The notes under the pieces were generated by a model. The model had not been told where the DNA came from, made no database searches, and worked only from the letters and a program-made list of their open reading frames with translations. The position numbers and the translations under genes were made by a program. 64,000 bases of DNA, taken from positions 1 to 64,000 of the forward strand of contig NZ_JAMXMV010000024.1 of assembly GCF_024055715.1 (NCBI RefSeq). The letters run 5' to 3'. Shown piece after piece: positions 30,970-39,391 of this stretch. This stretch comes from Actinoallomurus soli. Its GTDB lineage: Bacteria > Actinomycetota > Actinomycetes > Streptosporangiales > Streptosporangiaceae. Within the stretch, counting starts at the first letter, position 1. Each line of letters opens with the position of its first letter.

Positions 30970-31953
30970 TCAGCGCAGTGGCAGGCTCTCGAGGGTGAAC
31001 ACCGGGCTGGTCAGCGGAGTGCCGTACAGGTAGGTGTCCATCTGGGAGTTGGTCACCAGCAGCCGGTCCCCGCTCACGGCGACGCCGGTGGTCGTGTCGG
31101 CACCTGGGTAGGTGCGTTCGGAGACGACGGTGGCCCGGGTGTCATCGCCGGAGAGCCGCACCGTGGCGACCTCGTTGTCCACGGAACGGGCGATGTACAG
31201 GGTGTTTCCTCGCCGCGTGATGCCGTCGGCGCTGGTCAGGGCCGGTGCGGTGATCTTGCGGACTTCGCCGGTGGCGAGGGTGAGCCGGTAGAGCGCGCCG
31301 CTGTACCAGTAGCCGATGATCAGGGACTTGCCGTCGGGGGTGGCGACGATGCCGTTGCCGTTGGACTGGCCGGCCACGTAGTCCGGCAGGTGATAGGCCG
31401 CCTGAAGGGTCCGGCGGGCGCCGGTGGCAGAGGCGTTGGCCTCGGCGGCCGGGATCCGGTAGACCACGGCGCGGAACGAGTCGGTGATGTAGACGTCCCC
31501 GTTGGGGGTGACGGCCTCGTCGTTGACGAGGGTCGGCTCGCCCGTGTCGGGGACGGTGTAGGAGGAAACGAGCCTTCCGGTGTCGGTGTAGATGAAGAAG
31601 CGTCCGGTGAAGGCGCCGGCGACCAGCAGGCGGTTGCCGGTGATCTTGATCCCGGTGGCCTGGGTACGGCCGTCCCGGCCGCCCGGCAGGAAGGGCTCGA
31701 GCGTCGTCGCCCCGACGCGCCCGCGATAGATGGTGCCGTCGTCGATGCTGCCGGCGTAGACGTCGTTGCTGTCGGCCGCGACGCTTTCGGGGAAGGCGTT
31801 GTTGCCGTTGATCGTGATCGAGTAGGCGCCCTTCGCGCGATCTTGGGTCGTCGCGGCGGCGGGAAGCGTGAGGGCGGCCAGTGCGGTGGACGTCGCGGTG
31901 AGGGTGAACAGCGCGCGCCGCCACGTGGCGCGTGCGGTGATCCGGGTGGACAT
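30970..31953 (-). CDS. Secreted beta-propeller protein (SMP-30/NHL-like)
   Basis: A 327-residue exported protein. The signal peptide (ATWRRALFTLTATSTALAALTLPAAA) ends near residue 34. The rest has six or so repeating strands with NDVYAGSIDDGTIYRG, VNDEAVTPNGDVYITDSFRAVVYRIP, NGIVATPDGKSLIIGYWYSGALYRLTL and SADGITRRGNTLYIARS. This is the pattern of SMP-30/gluconolactonase-like or NHL propellers. No metal-ligand set could be confirmed, so lactonase activity is not claimed. The ATG at 31953 has GGAAGG upstream. Confidence 0.78.
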   Translation of the reverse strand: MSTRITARATWRRALFTLTATSTALAALTLPAAATTQDRAKGAYSITINGNNAFPESVAADSNDVYAGSIDDGTIYRGRVGATTLEPFLPGGRDGRTQATGIKITGNRLLVAGAFTGRFFIYTDTGRLVSSYTVPDTGEPTLVNDEAVTPNGDVYITDSFRAVVYRIPAAEANASATGARRTLQAAYHLPDYVAGQSNGNGIVATPDGKSLIIGYWYSGALYRLTLATGEVRKITAPALTSADGITRRGNTLYIARSVDNEVATVRLSGDDTRATVVSERTYPGADTTTGVAVSGDRLLVTNSQMDTYLYGTPLTSPVFTLESLPLR

Positions 31954-32026
31954 CGTGAAAGACCTTCCGGTTGATTCGGGAGACGGCCGGGTGCGCGGTG
32001 GTCGCGTCCGGCGCCGGGGACCTGTG

Positions 32027-32884
32027 TCAGCGCAGCGCGTCGGCGACCGCGTCGGCCAGGGAGGTGGTGGGCCGTCCGATGAGGCGGCTCAGGTCGCCGG
32101 AGTCGGTGAACAGCTCGCCGCGGCCCAGGCCGAGGTCGGCGTCGGCGAGGACGTGCGCCAGCTCGGCGGGCAGGCCCGCGCCGGTCAGCGCCTCGGCGAG
32201 CTTGTCCGCCGGCAGATCGGTGTAGGCGATCGGCTGGCCGGTGGCGGCCGAGACCGTCGCGGCGAATTCGGCCAGGGTGAACGCCTGGTCGCCGCCCAGC
32301 TCGTACACCGCGCCGGTGTGGCCTTCGGTGGTCAGCACGGCCGCGGCGGCCTCGGCGAAGTCGGCGCGGGACGCGGCGCTGACCCTGCCCTCGCCCGCGG
32401 CCCCGATGACGGCGCCGTACCGGAGGACCATGGGCAGCTGGGCGGTGTAGTTCTCCAGGTACCAGCTGTTGCGCAGCAGCACACTGGGGACCTCGCGCTC
32501 ACGCAGGTACTCCTCGGTGGCGCGGTGGGTGGCGGCCAGGATCGTGGTGGCGGTGTCCGCGCGCGTCATGCTCGTGTACGCCACCAGGGACACCCCCGCG
32601 GCCAGCGCGGCGTCGATGGCACGCCGATGGTTGCCGAGGCGCTCGTCCACGGTGGTGGTCGAGATCAGCAGCAGCTTGTCGGCTCCCGCGAAGGCCGCCG
32701 CGAGGCTGTCCGGGTCGCCGAAGTCGGCCCGGCGCACCACGACACCGCGGTCGGCCAGGTCCTTGATCCCGGCGGTGTCCCGGCCGGTCGCGACGACGTC
32801 CGAGGCCGGCACCCCGCGCCGCAGCAGCGCCTCGACGGCGAGCCTGCCCAGATGACCGGTCGCTCCGGTCACAACGACTGACAT
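32027..32884 (-). CDS. NmrA/QorB-like NAD(P)-binding oxidoreductase
   Basis: A 285-residue atypical SDR. It has VVTGATGHLGRLAVEALLRRG (residues 3-23), VVRRADFGDPDSLAAAFAGADKLLLISTT near 50-78, and SLVAYTSMTRAD near 100. YELGGDQAFTLAEFAATVSAATGQPIAY follows near 200. The pattern matches QorB-type quinone oxidoreductases and NmrA-like redox sensors. The ATG at 32884 has the right N-terminus; the frame extends 75 codons upstream without family similarity. An HxlR gene is divergent, with palindromes between, so redox or electrophile induction is likely. Confidence 0.87.
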   Translation of the reverse strand: MSVVVTGATGHLGRLAVEALLRRGVPASDVVATGRDTAGIKDLADRGVVVRRADFGDPDSLAAAFAGADKLLLISTTTVDERLGNHRRAIDAALAAGVSLVAYTSMTRADTATTILAATHRATEEYLREREVPSVLLRNSWYLENYTAQLPMVLRYGAVIGAAGEGRVSAASRADFAEAAAAVLTTEGHTGAVYELGGDQAFTLAEFAATVSAATGQPIAYTDLPADKLAEALTGAGLPAELAHVLADADLGLGRGELFTDSGDLSRLIGRPTTSLADAVADALR

Positions 32885-32956
32885 TGATGATCTCCTTTCC
32901 GCCACGGCCTCCCGCGGCGTGACGGATCCAAGGTGACCTGATCGCTCTCTTCTGGG

Positions 32957-32987
32957 AAGTAGCCACTTTCCGGTAGGGTGGCCACCC
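32957..32987. promoter_or_regulatory. Candidate HxlR operators
   Basis: AAGT-AGCC-ACTT at 32957-32968 and the perfect palindrome GGGTGGCCACCC at 32976-32987 lie in the 127-base gap between the divergent QorB-like and HxlR genes. Both contain GCCAC. Confidence 0.55.
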
Positions 32988-33011
32988 AAAGGAGAGCATC
33001 GAGGTGAGCGT

Positions 33012-33416
33012 GTGGCGACCGGCCAGGGTGTGACCGAGCCGACAACGTCGTGGGACCCGTACGAGCGCGGCTGCCCGTCGCGGGACGTGCTTGACCGGAT
33101 CGGCGACAAATGGACGGTTCTCGTGCTGGGCGAGCTCGGCAGGCACGGGGTGTGCCGCTACACCCAGCTGCGGAAGCAGCTGTCGGGAGTGAGCGAGAAG
33201 ATGCTCACCCAGACGCTGCGCGCCCTCGAACGCGACGGCATAGTCCGGCGAACGGTCTACCCGACCGTGCCGGCGCGCGTGGAGTACGCGCTGACTCCGC
33301 TCGGCCAGACACTACGAGAGCCTTTGCGGGCGCTCACGGAGTGGTCGACGCGGCACATCGCCGAGGTCCTCGCAGCCCGCGAGGAGTACGACACCAATGC
33401 CGAGCGCGTCAGCTGA
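33012..33416 (+). CDS. HxlR family regulator
   Basis: A 134-residue winged-helix protein. The signature RGCPSRDVLDRIGDKWTVLVLGEL starts at residue 19, with the conserved Cys of redox-sensing members near 21. RYTQLRKQLSGVSEKMLTQTLRALERDGIVRRTVYPTVPARVEYALTPLG covers the HTH and wing. It starts with GTG at 33012 after the two palindromes and is divergent from a QorB-like reductase. The pair matches known thiol- or quinone-responsive HxlR systems. Confidence 0.9.
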   Translation: MATGQGVTEPTTSWDPYERGCPSRDVLDRIGDKWTVLVLGELGRHGVCRYTQLRKQLSGVSEKMLTQTLRALERDGIVRRTVYPTVPARVEYALTPLGQTLREPLRALTEWSTRHIAEVLAAREEYDTNAERVS

Positions 33417-33509
33417 GTGCGGATGAACGGCCTGGATCGGCCGGGCGGCCCGTAACCGCATGGGCCTGGTCGCCATGCGGCGTGTCGCCGTACCTCGCGA
33501 AGGGGCGAG

Positions 33510-34091
33510 TCAATCCCCGGTGGCGGCGCTTTCGGCGTCTGCGGCCGTTTCCTGGAGGAAGCGCCGGTTGTTGTGGAACAGGTCGGCGAAACTGGCGAAT
33601 CTGTACAGCTCGCCGTACTTCGGCTCGAACAGGTAACCGGCGAACTCGCCGTCCGGGCCGACCTCCGTCGGGTCGAGGAACCAGCAGTCCTCGCCGTTGC
33701 TGACCTTCAGCGTCCGCTGAAAGACCGCCACGTAGTCGTCGATCCCCTCCTCGCTGTAAATCTCGATGAACTCCTCGCCCCAGTCGGTGTCGCGCAGCCA
33801 TGCGACCTCGTCGCAGGATTCGACGGGGCCGATCCAGCGGCCGACCTCGTCCCAACCGTCGCTGGTCAGCAGGAAGCTGCGATAGCTCGGCGGGAACCGG
33901 ACGCCGAGCCGCTGCTCGGCGGCCGCGACGGCCTCCTCGGTGGCCGGCTCGCGGCCCATCCAGCCTCTCGCCTGCTCCAGACCACGGTCTTCGGCCGGAT
34001 AGGCCCGCAGATAGAGCTCGCTGTAATCACACAGGTAGCTCCGCCATTCCTGAGGTGTGGTCAACCGGGGCGCGTCGTTCGATTCGCTCAT
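33510..34091 (-). CDS. SMI1/KNR4 (SUKH) family protein
   Basis: A 193-residue SUKH-superfamily protein. The core TEEAVAAAEQRLGVRFPPSYRSFLLTSDGWDEVG (residues 75-108) is the family signature, followed by DDYVAVFQRTLKVSNGEDCWFLDP and GELYRFASFADLFHNNRRF. Many SUKH proteins are immunity proteins for polymorphic toxins. No toxin gene is nearby, so it may be an orphan immunity gene. A 64-base near-copy of part of it lies at 34204-34267. The ATG at 34091 is preferred; the open frame continues upstream. Confidence 0.85.
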   Translation of the reverse strand: MSESNDAPRLTTPQEWRSYLCDYSELYLRAYPAEDRGLEQARGWMGREPATEEAVAAAEQRLGVRFPPSYRSFLLTSDGWDEVGRWIGPVESCDEVAWLRDTDWGEEFIEIYSEEGIDDYVAVFQRTLKVSNGEDCWFLDPTEVGPDGEFAGYLFEPKYGELYRFASFADLFHNNRRFLQETAADAESAATGD

Positions 34092-34203
34092 GCCGGGCAC
34101 CCTATTGATCACCCCGGACAGAGATGGGAGCCATCGCTCGCCGCCGAGACTTTTCGTCGTCAGGACGACCAAAGGTCTCGGCGGTCCCGGTTCCGTCTCG
34201 GTA

Positions 34204-34267
34204 GAACCAGCAGCCCTCGCCGTTGGCGACCTTCAGCGTCCGCCGGAAGACCGCCACGTACTCCTCG
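34204..34267 (-). pseudogene. Fragment of a second SUKH gene
   Basis: These 64 bases align to 33678-33741 of the neighbouring SUKH gene with seven substitutions. They encode EEYVAVFRRTLKVANGEGCWF. The flanking sequence does not continue the match and no full SUKH frame exists. It is a remnant of a tandem paralogue between the SUKH gene and the following hypothetical gene. Confidence 0.75.
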
Positions 34268-34274
34268 TTGGGAA

Positions 34275-34769
34275 TCACGTGGAGAACGGGCGAACCACGG
34301 CGAGATAATCCTCGTCTCCGTAGATGGACTGATAGTAGAAGGCGATCTCGAGGCGCTTGGTGAGGAGAGCCCAGAACCACTCGTGCTCCTTACGATCGTA
34401 AGAGTCCAGATGGATCAGGTAGCTCCCGTATCCTGCTGCAAGGACCGCTCCGTCGGTCAGGGTGTTGATGTGCGGCTTCTCCGGTAAGCCGTTGGTGAAG
34501 CTCCGCACGGTCTCGAGGTCCCAGGGCCCGATGGCCCGGCCGTCGAGCACCACGATGCTCCTCGTGATGACCGCAGGTCCGAGCCCGACGTTCGTGATCT
34601 TGAGTCCCGCTTCGGGACCCCCGTACTCACGAAGCCGTCTCAGCTGGAGGAGAGGCCGGACCGACTGCCGGTTGTGCAGCAGCGTGGCCCGTGTCTGAAC
34701 GATCGAGACGGCTAACGCTGCGAGAGCTATCACCACGGCACTCGCCGCTGTGATCGTGTCGGCGTTCAT
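34275..34769 (-). CDS. Hypothetical single-pass membrane protein
   Basis: A 164-residue protein. One N-terminal transmembrane helix (SAVVIALAALAVSIVQTRATL, about residues 9-29) is followed by a soluble part with RPLLQLRRLREYGGPEAGLKITNVGLGPAVITRSIVVLDGR. That pattern (short helix, then an immunoglobulin-like TNxGxGPA strand) recurs in small bacterial membrane proteins of unknown function. The ATG at 34769 follows GGGAGCGCCG. Its 3' end sits next to the SUKH fragment. No function is assigned. Confidence 0.65.
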   Translation of the reverse strand: MNADTITAASAVVIALAALAVSIVQTRATLLHNRQSVRPLLQLRRLREYGGPEAGLKITNVGLGPAVITRSIVVLDGRAIGPWDLETVRSFTNGLPEKPHINTLTDGAVLAAGYGSYLIHLDSYDRKEHEWFWALLTKRLEIAFYYQSIYGDEDYLAVVRPFST

Positions 34770-34804
34770 CGGCGCTCCCTGGTGTACGCCTGTCCCGGTT
34801 CTCC

Positions 34805-36049
34805 TCAGAGCCTCGTACGCGGTGACCGGTTCCGGCGGCGGGTGAGGCGGAGGGCGGGCTTCTCGAGGGCGTGGAAGCTGAGCGTCGCGGCCGCCAGGGT
34901 GATGGCGGTGATGGCGGGGAAGGCGGTGAGGAAGCCGCCGGTGAAGGCGGCGTGGCCGGTGGCGCGGTACCAGGTGACGGAGACCGCGAGCTGCCAGAGG
35001 AAGACGCCGTAGGAGATGCGGCCGAGGAAGCGCATGACGCGGTTGCCGAGGATGCGATGAACGCCGGAGTCGTCCGGGCCGGCGAGGGCGACCGGGGCGA
35101 CGAAGAAGGCCGCGACCAGGCCGTACAGCAGGACGCGCAGCTCAGACGTCCAGGTCGAGTCGAGGGTGACCATGTCGGTGGGGCCGGTCAGCGGGGACGC
35201 CGCGACGCAGTACAGGACGCCGGCGATGGCCCAGCAGGTGCCCCAGGACCGCGCGATCGTACGGCAGAACCGGACCGGAGCCTCGGCGCCCGTACGGGCC
35301 CAGACCGTCATCACGGACAGGGCCATGCCGATCGCGAACCAGGCGAAGTAGCGGGGCAGGAACACGCCGAGCTGGACGGACAGGCGCGGCGTGAACATGA
35401 AGATCGTGAAGACGAAGGAGACCGCCGCGTACCCCGCGATGCCACGGAGCAGGCGCCGGGCCCGAACGCCGGTGTCCTCGCCGGCCCGGCGGGCGTACCG
35501 GCCGAGGAGGGCGGCGGTGACGGGCAGCAGCGCGTACCAGGCGGCCTCGACCGTGAGGCTCCACATCTGGCCGAGCCCGGACGGGCCGAGGTACGTGTGC
35601 CACCACGGGTGCGGGTCGTACGGGTAGGTCAGGGTCAGCAGCTTCAGCCACGTCCACGGGTCGCGCGTGTGGTCCGTCAGGATGGTGACCATCGCGAAGA
35701 CGACGACGAGCCAGTACGCGGGCAGGATGCGGACGGCGCGCCGCCACAGGAACCGGCCCGTACGCGGCCGGTCGTGGCCGTCGAGCAGCAGGGCCGCGGC
35801 CCACGGGCGGTACAGGAGCAGGCCGGACAGGGTGAAGAAGACCGGGACGCCGATCCCGGCGCCGGACAGGAGCCAGGCCGTCGGGTCGTCCCTGAGGGTG
35901 TGCCCCGTGTCCGCGGCGACGTGGAAGACGAGGACCGCGAGCGCGGCGACGGCCCGTACGCCGTCCAGGGCGTCCTGGTGGCCGGAGATCCTGGGCAGGT
36001 CGGCCGGCGGCGGATCCGGTGTCCGCTCCTCGGTGGTCGTCGTGGTCAC
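34805..36049 (-). CDS. Acyltransferase family 3 membrane protein
   Basis: A 414-residue integral membrane O-acyltransferase. The N-terminus carries LDGVRAVAALAVLVFHVAAD near residue 30, with the catalytic His of the RxxAxxxVxxxH motif, and PVFFTLSGLLLYRPW near 75. About ten helices follow, ending in GRISYGVFLWQLAVS and a C-terminal Arg-rich tail. Members transfer acyl groups to sugars or peptidoglycan. The GTG start overlaps the stop of the methyltransferase gene (GTGA), so both enzymes are made together and probably decorate the same molecule. Confidence 0.85.
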   Translation of the reverse strand: MTTTTTEERTPDPPPADLPRISGHQDALDGVRAVAALAVLVFHVAADTGHTLRDDPTAWLLSGAGIGVPVFFTLSGLLLYRPWAAALLLDGHDRPRTGRFLWRRAVRILPAYWLVVVFAMVTILTDHTRDPWTWLKLLTLTYPYDPHPWWHTYLGPSGLGQMWSLTVEAAWYALLPVTAALLGRYARRAGEDTGVRARRLLRGIAGYAAVSFVFTIFMFTPRLSVQLGVFLPRYFAWFAIGMALSVMTVWARTGAEAPVRFCRTIARSWGTCWAIAGVLYCVAASPLTGPTDMVTLDSTWTSELRVLLYGLVAAFFVAPVALAGPDDSGVHRILGNRVMRFLGRISYGVFLWQLAVSVTWYRATGHAAFTGGFLTAFPAITAITLAAATLSFHALEKPALRLTRRRNRSPRTRL

Positions 36050-36783
36050 GGCGTCTTGCGCAGGACCAGGAGGAGGTTCCAGGTGAGGAACTCGCGGACG
36101 CCGGGGACGCGGACCACCGGGGCGGCCCAGCCGGGGAGGTAGCGGGGTAGAGCCGCCTCGACCGTAACGTCGTCGCGGCCGCGCGCCCAGGTCAGGGCTG
36201 CGCCGACCGAGACGGGGTGGAGGCTGTGGCCGTACCGGTTCTTGGGCGGCCGGCCGTGCCCCCGTTCGTACCGCCGGGCGGCGCGGTGCCCGCCGAGGTA
36301 GTGCCAGGGCGAGGTCTCGTGGCCGCCCCAGGGGGACAGCCAGTTCGTGAAGGCGAGGAAGACGACCCCGCCGGGCCGGACCACCCGGATCATCTCCGCG
36401 CCCATCCGCCAGGGGCCGGGAACGTGTTCCAGGACGTTCGAGGAGAAGCACACGTCGACGGAGCCGGTGGCGAGGGGCAGGCTGAGCGCGGTGCCGAGCA
36501 CGGTGCCGGGCGGGGGCGGGCCGTGGAGGGTCAGCTCCCCGGCGTCGCACTCGACGCCGACGCACCGGGCGCCCGCCCTCCGCAGCGCGGTGGTGAAGAA
36601 CCCGGGGCCGCTGCCGACGTCCGCCACGGTCGCGCCGTCGAGGGAGGCGTACCGGCCGAGCTGGGCGATGGTGTCGGCGGCCAGCAGGCGGTAGAACCCC
36701 TCCGGGTCGGACTGCTCGTCGCGGAAGGCGCGCAGCAGGCGCACCGAGCGGGCGAGCGTCGCGCGGTGGGGAGCGGGCGGCAC
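36046..36783 (-). CDS. Class I SAM-dependent methyltransferase
   Basis: A 245-residue methyltransferase. Motif I is VADVGSGPGFFTTALRRAG near residues 53-70. VGVECDAGEL follows, then SVDVCFSSNVLEHVPGPW near 108 (motif IV region) and EMIRVVRPGGVVFLAFTNW. The late SPWGGHETSPWHYLGG segment appears in methyltransferases of polysaccharide clusters. The GTG start at 36783 has GGAGGT 6 bases upstream, much better than the TTG at 36813. It is coupled to the acyltransferase gene and divergent from the DUF3068 gene. Confidence 0.85.
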   Translation of the reverse strand: MPPAPHRATLARSVRLLRAFRDEQSDPEGFYRLLAADTIAQLGRYASLDGATVADVGSGPGFFTTALRRAGARCVGVECDAGELTLHGPPPPGTVLGTALSLPLATGSVDVCFSSNVLEHVPGPWRMGAEMIRVVRPGGVVFLAFTNWLSPWGGHETSPWHYLGGHRAARRYERGHGRPPKNRYGHSLHPVSVGAALTWARGRDDVTVEAALPRYLPGWAAPVVRVPGVREFLTWNLLLVLRKTP

Positions 36784-36914
36784 GGGGGGACCTCCGGGGC
36801 GGCGAAGCGGCAATCCTACGCCTCGGTAACGTACTCATCACGGCACTTGAGCCCAAGGGTGCGTCGCCCTTTTCGTCCTCTACGATGCGGTTCACGGCGA
36901 GCAGGAGGTCAAGT

Positions 36915-37958
36915 GTGCGACGCAATGTCGGATTGGTCCTGGTCGGAGTCGCGGCCTTCTTCCTCGCCCTCGCCACGCTCGTGCGGTTCTACGTCGCGAA
37001 CCAGGTGATCGCCGCCCCGGCGAACTTCTTCCAGCAGTCGACGCTGGAGGCCACCGGCGCCTCGTACCTCGACACCGCCACCCTCAAGATGCGCGACGGC
37101 GTGCGCCTGCGGGCGGTGAACACCGTCCGCGGCGACGCGCGCGCCGCCACCAACAAGATCGCCGTGTGGGACTCCTTCACCTCCATCGAGGACCCCGCGA
37201 CGAAGAAGAGCGTCGAGATCCAGCAGCAGCGCGCCGCCTTCGACCGCCGGACCGGGACGCTCTACAACATCAAGGGCGCGTCGGTGGGCAGCGACACCGG
37301 CGTCCGGCAGTCCGGGATCGGGACGTTCTGGCCGATCGGCGTGAAGAAGCGCTCCTACCCGTACTTCGACATCTCGACGAAGCGGACCTGGCCCGCGGTC
37401 TTCGCGGGGGAGGAACGGCTCCAGGGCATCACGACGTACCGCTTCGTGCAACGGATCCCCCCGACGGTCACCGAGTCCGTCAAGGGCGGCCTGCCCGCGT
37501 CGCTGCTGAAGGTGAAGAACCCCAAGAAGCTCCCGGGCTATGACAAGAAGACCGGGAACGTCGCCGTCGACCGCGTCTACGACGCGACCGTGACGCTCTG
37601 GGTGGATCCGCGCACCGGCGGCCAGGTGAACCAGGAGCAGAAGGTCCGGACCACGCTCCGCACCAAGGACGGCGTGGACCGGCTCGTCGCCGCGAACCTG
37701 GACCTGAGGATGACCGACGCGAGCCAGAAGGCCCTCGCCAAGATCAACAAGGACCAGGCGCTGAAGATCACGGCGTTCCGGGCGATCGTCCCGATCGGCG
37801 GCGCGGCCCTCGGGCTGGTCCTGCTCGTCGTCGGGCTCGTGCTGGCGATCCCCGGACGCGAGACGATCATTCCGCTGCCCGACGGCGCCGACGAGAGCGC
37901 GAGCACGACGAAGGCGGACGGCCCGAGCCAGGCCGTCCGCCCTCGGTCCGGAAACTGA
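36915..37958 (+). CDS. DUF3068 family membrane protein (PorA-like)
   Basis: A 347-residue protein with an N-terminal helix (VGLVLVGVAAFFLALATLVRFYV, residues 5-27), a large extracellular part and a C-terminal helix (IVPIGGAALGLVLLVVGLVLAIPG near 295). The extracellular segment contains YPYFDISTKRTWPAVFAGEE, LQGITTYRFVQRIP and ATVTLWVDPRTGGQVNQEQ, the DUF3068 pattern. The family is widespread in actinobacteria; its members are described as PorA-like, but no function is established here. The GTG at 36915 follows AGGAGG, preferred over the ATG at 36885. Confidence 0.8.
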   Translation: MRRNVGLVLVGVAAFFLALATLVRFYVANQVIAAPANFFQQSTLEATGASYLDTATLKMRDGVRLRAVNTVRGDARAATNKIAVWDSFTSIEDPATKKSVEIQQQRAAFDRRTGTLYNIKGASVGSDTGVRQSGIGTFWPIGVKKRSYPYFDISTKRTWPAVFAGEERLQGITTYRFVQRIPPTVTESVKGGLPASLLKVKNPKKLPGYDKKTGNVAVDRVYDATVTLWVDPRTGGQVNQEQKVRTTLRTKDGVDRLVAANLDLRMTDASQKALAKINKDQALKITAFRAIVPIGGAALGLVLLVVGLVLAIPGRETIIPLPDGADESASTTKADGPSQAVRPRSGN

Positions 37959-37962
37959 CCGA

Positions 37963-39327
37963 TCAGCCGTCGATGCGGTGCTGCGTCCAGAAGGACGTCA
38001 GGTCGGTCGAGGTCGCGGCCTGGGCCGCCGCCTTGAACTCCGCCGTCGTCGACACGCCGTACCAGTGGGACTGCGCGTAACTGCGCAGCAGGTTGGTCAT
38101 CGCGGTCGTGCCGATCAGCTGGCGCAGGTCGTGGAGCGCGCACTTGCCGTAGGAGTACACGACCGTGCTGTACCGGCTGGAGTGCGCGTCCCAGTACGCC
38201 ATGGAGTTGGTGATCTTCTCGGCGGACGACGCCCAGGAGACGTTGTTCCAGCAGCCCGACCCGGTGAGGCCCTGGTACAGGTCCGTGGAGTAGTCGGCGA
38301 ACGCCTCGTCCAGCCACGGGCTGTTGTACTCGTCGTCGCCGACGATGCCGTACCACCACTGGTGCGCCAGCTCGTGCGCGAGCGCGGTGGAGCTGACCAG
38401 GTCCAGGACGAAGCCGGGGTACTCCATGCCGCCGAACCAGTAGCCGTTGTCCAGCACGACGTCGACCTCGCCGTACGGGTACGCGCCGAACCGCCCGCTG
38501 TGCGCGTCGATCGCGGACTTGGCCGTGCTCAGCATCGAGTTCGCCGAGCTGGAGCTGATCGAGCTCACCCGGTAGACGTTGATCTTCACGCCGTTCGGCG
38601 ACGTGCCGGAGACGAGGCCGAACGGCCCGGCCGCCCAGGCGAAGTCGCGGACCTGCTTCGCGGTCGCCGTCGTGACCGTCCGGCCGGAGGAGCCGGGCGT
38701 GTCCACCGACGTCCCGGTCGCGGGGACGCTGATCGAGCTCGGGTGGTCCAGCGTGACCGTGAAGTCACTGGCGAGGCTGTAGAACGACTCGCCGTTGTCG
38801 GTGTACGGGTCCAGGTGCCAGCCCGACGCGTCCCGGATGGCCAGGACCGGCAGGGCGTTGCCGAGGAAGTTGTACGACCCGTCGCGGCCGAACCGGTCGA
38901 CGCCGCTCGGGACCACGATGCTCAGGTCGAATCCGATCGAGCCGCTCTGCCCCTGGTTCAGCGGGCTCGGCAGGGTGACCTTCAGCGCGGTGCAGCCGAC
39001 CTCGAGGGAGCCGGCGGTGCCGCCCGTGACGTTCGAGACCGTGATGGGCGTCGACGGGCAGCTGCCGTGGTAGTTGTCCCACAGCCGCAGGTAGACCTCG
39101 GTCAGCGGGGTGGCCGAGGCGTTCGTGAAGCTCACGCTCTCGTGGCCGGTCCAGGTGGAGCCGCTGGAGTTGCTGGTCAGGTTGACCGTGTACGACGGCG
39201 TCGCCGGCGTTCGTACGCTGTCCGCGAGCGTCGCGGACGGATTCTGCGGGGCCGCGGCGTGGGCCGCGCCGATCGGGGTCAGCGCCGTCGCCGCCGAGGC
39301 GACCAGCGCGAGCAAAGCCTTCTTCAA
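37963..39327 (-). CDS. Secreted M1 family metallopeptidase
   Basis: A 454-residue exported zinc peptidase. The signal peptide (KKALLALVASAATALTPIGAAHAA) ends near residue 25. The N-terminal beta saddle includes WTGHESVSFTNASATPLTEVYLRLWDN, and the catalytic HELAHQWWYG lies near 317 (HExxH, then the WLDEAFADY glutamate 18-20 residues on). The substrate-binding loop reads FGGMEYPGF in place of GAMEN. It is likely an aminopeptidase acting outside the cell. It is convergent with the DUF3068 gene, with only 4 bases between, and follows the M4 peptidase on the same strand. Confidence 0.9.
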   Translation of the reverse strand: MKKALLALVASAATALTPIGAAHAAAPQNPSATLADSVRTPATPSYTVNLTSNSSGSTWTGHESVSFTNASATPLTEVYLRLWDNYHGSCPSTPITVSNVTGGTAGSLEVGCTALKVTLPSPLNQGQSGSIGFDLSIVVPSGVDRFGRDGSYNFLGNALPVLAIRDASGWHLDPYTDNGESFYSLASDFTVTLDHPSSISVPATGTSVDTPGSSGRTVTTATAKQVRDFAWAAGPFGLVSGTSPNGVKINVYRVSSISSSSANSMLSTAKSAIDAHSGRFGAYPYGEVDVVLDNGYWFGGMEYPGFVLDLVSSTALAHELAHQWWYGIVGDDEYNSPWLDEAFADYSTDLYQGLTGSGCWNNVSWASSAEKITNSMAYWDAHSSRYSTVVYSYGKCALHDLRQLIGTTAMTNLLRSYAQSHWYGVSTTAEFKAAAQAATSTDLTSFWTQHRIDG

Positions 39328-39349
39328 AGGAATCTCCTGGTGATGAAGA

Positions 39350-39378
39350 GGGCCCCGCGCGGGTGACGCGCGGGGCCC
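39350..39378. terminator. Hairpin terminator after the M4 peptidase gene
   Basis: GGGCCCCGCGCG at 39350-39361 pairs perfectly with CGCGCGGGGCCC at 39367-39378 over 12 bases with a GGTGA loop. It lies 13 bases beyond the M4 stop and just upstream of the M1 start, so the M1 peptidase probably has its own promoter or relies on read-through. Confidence 0.75.
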
Positions 39379-39391
39379 CGATGGATCACGG

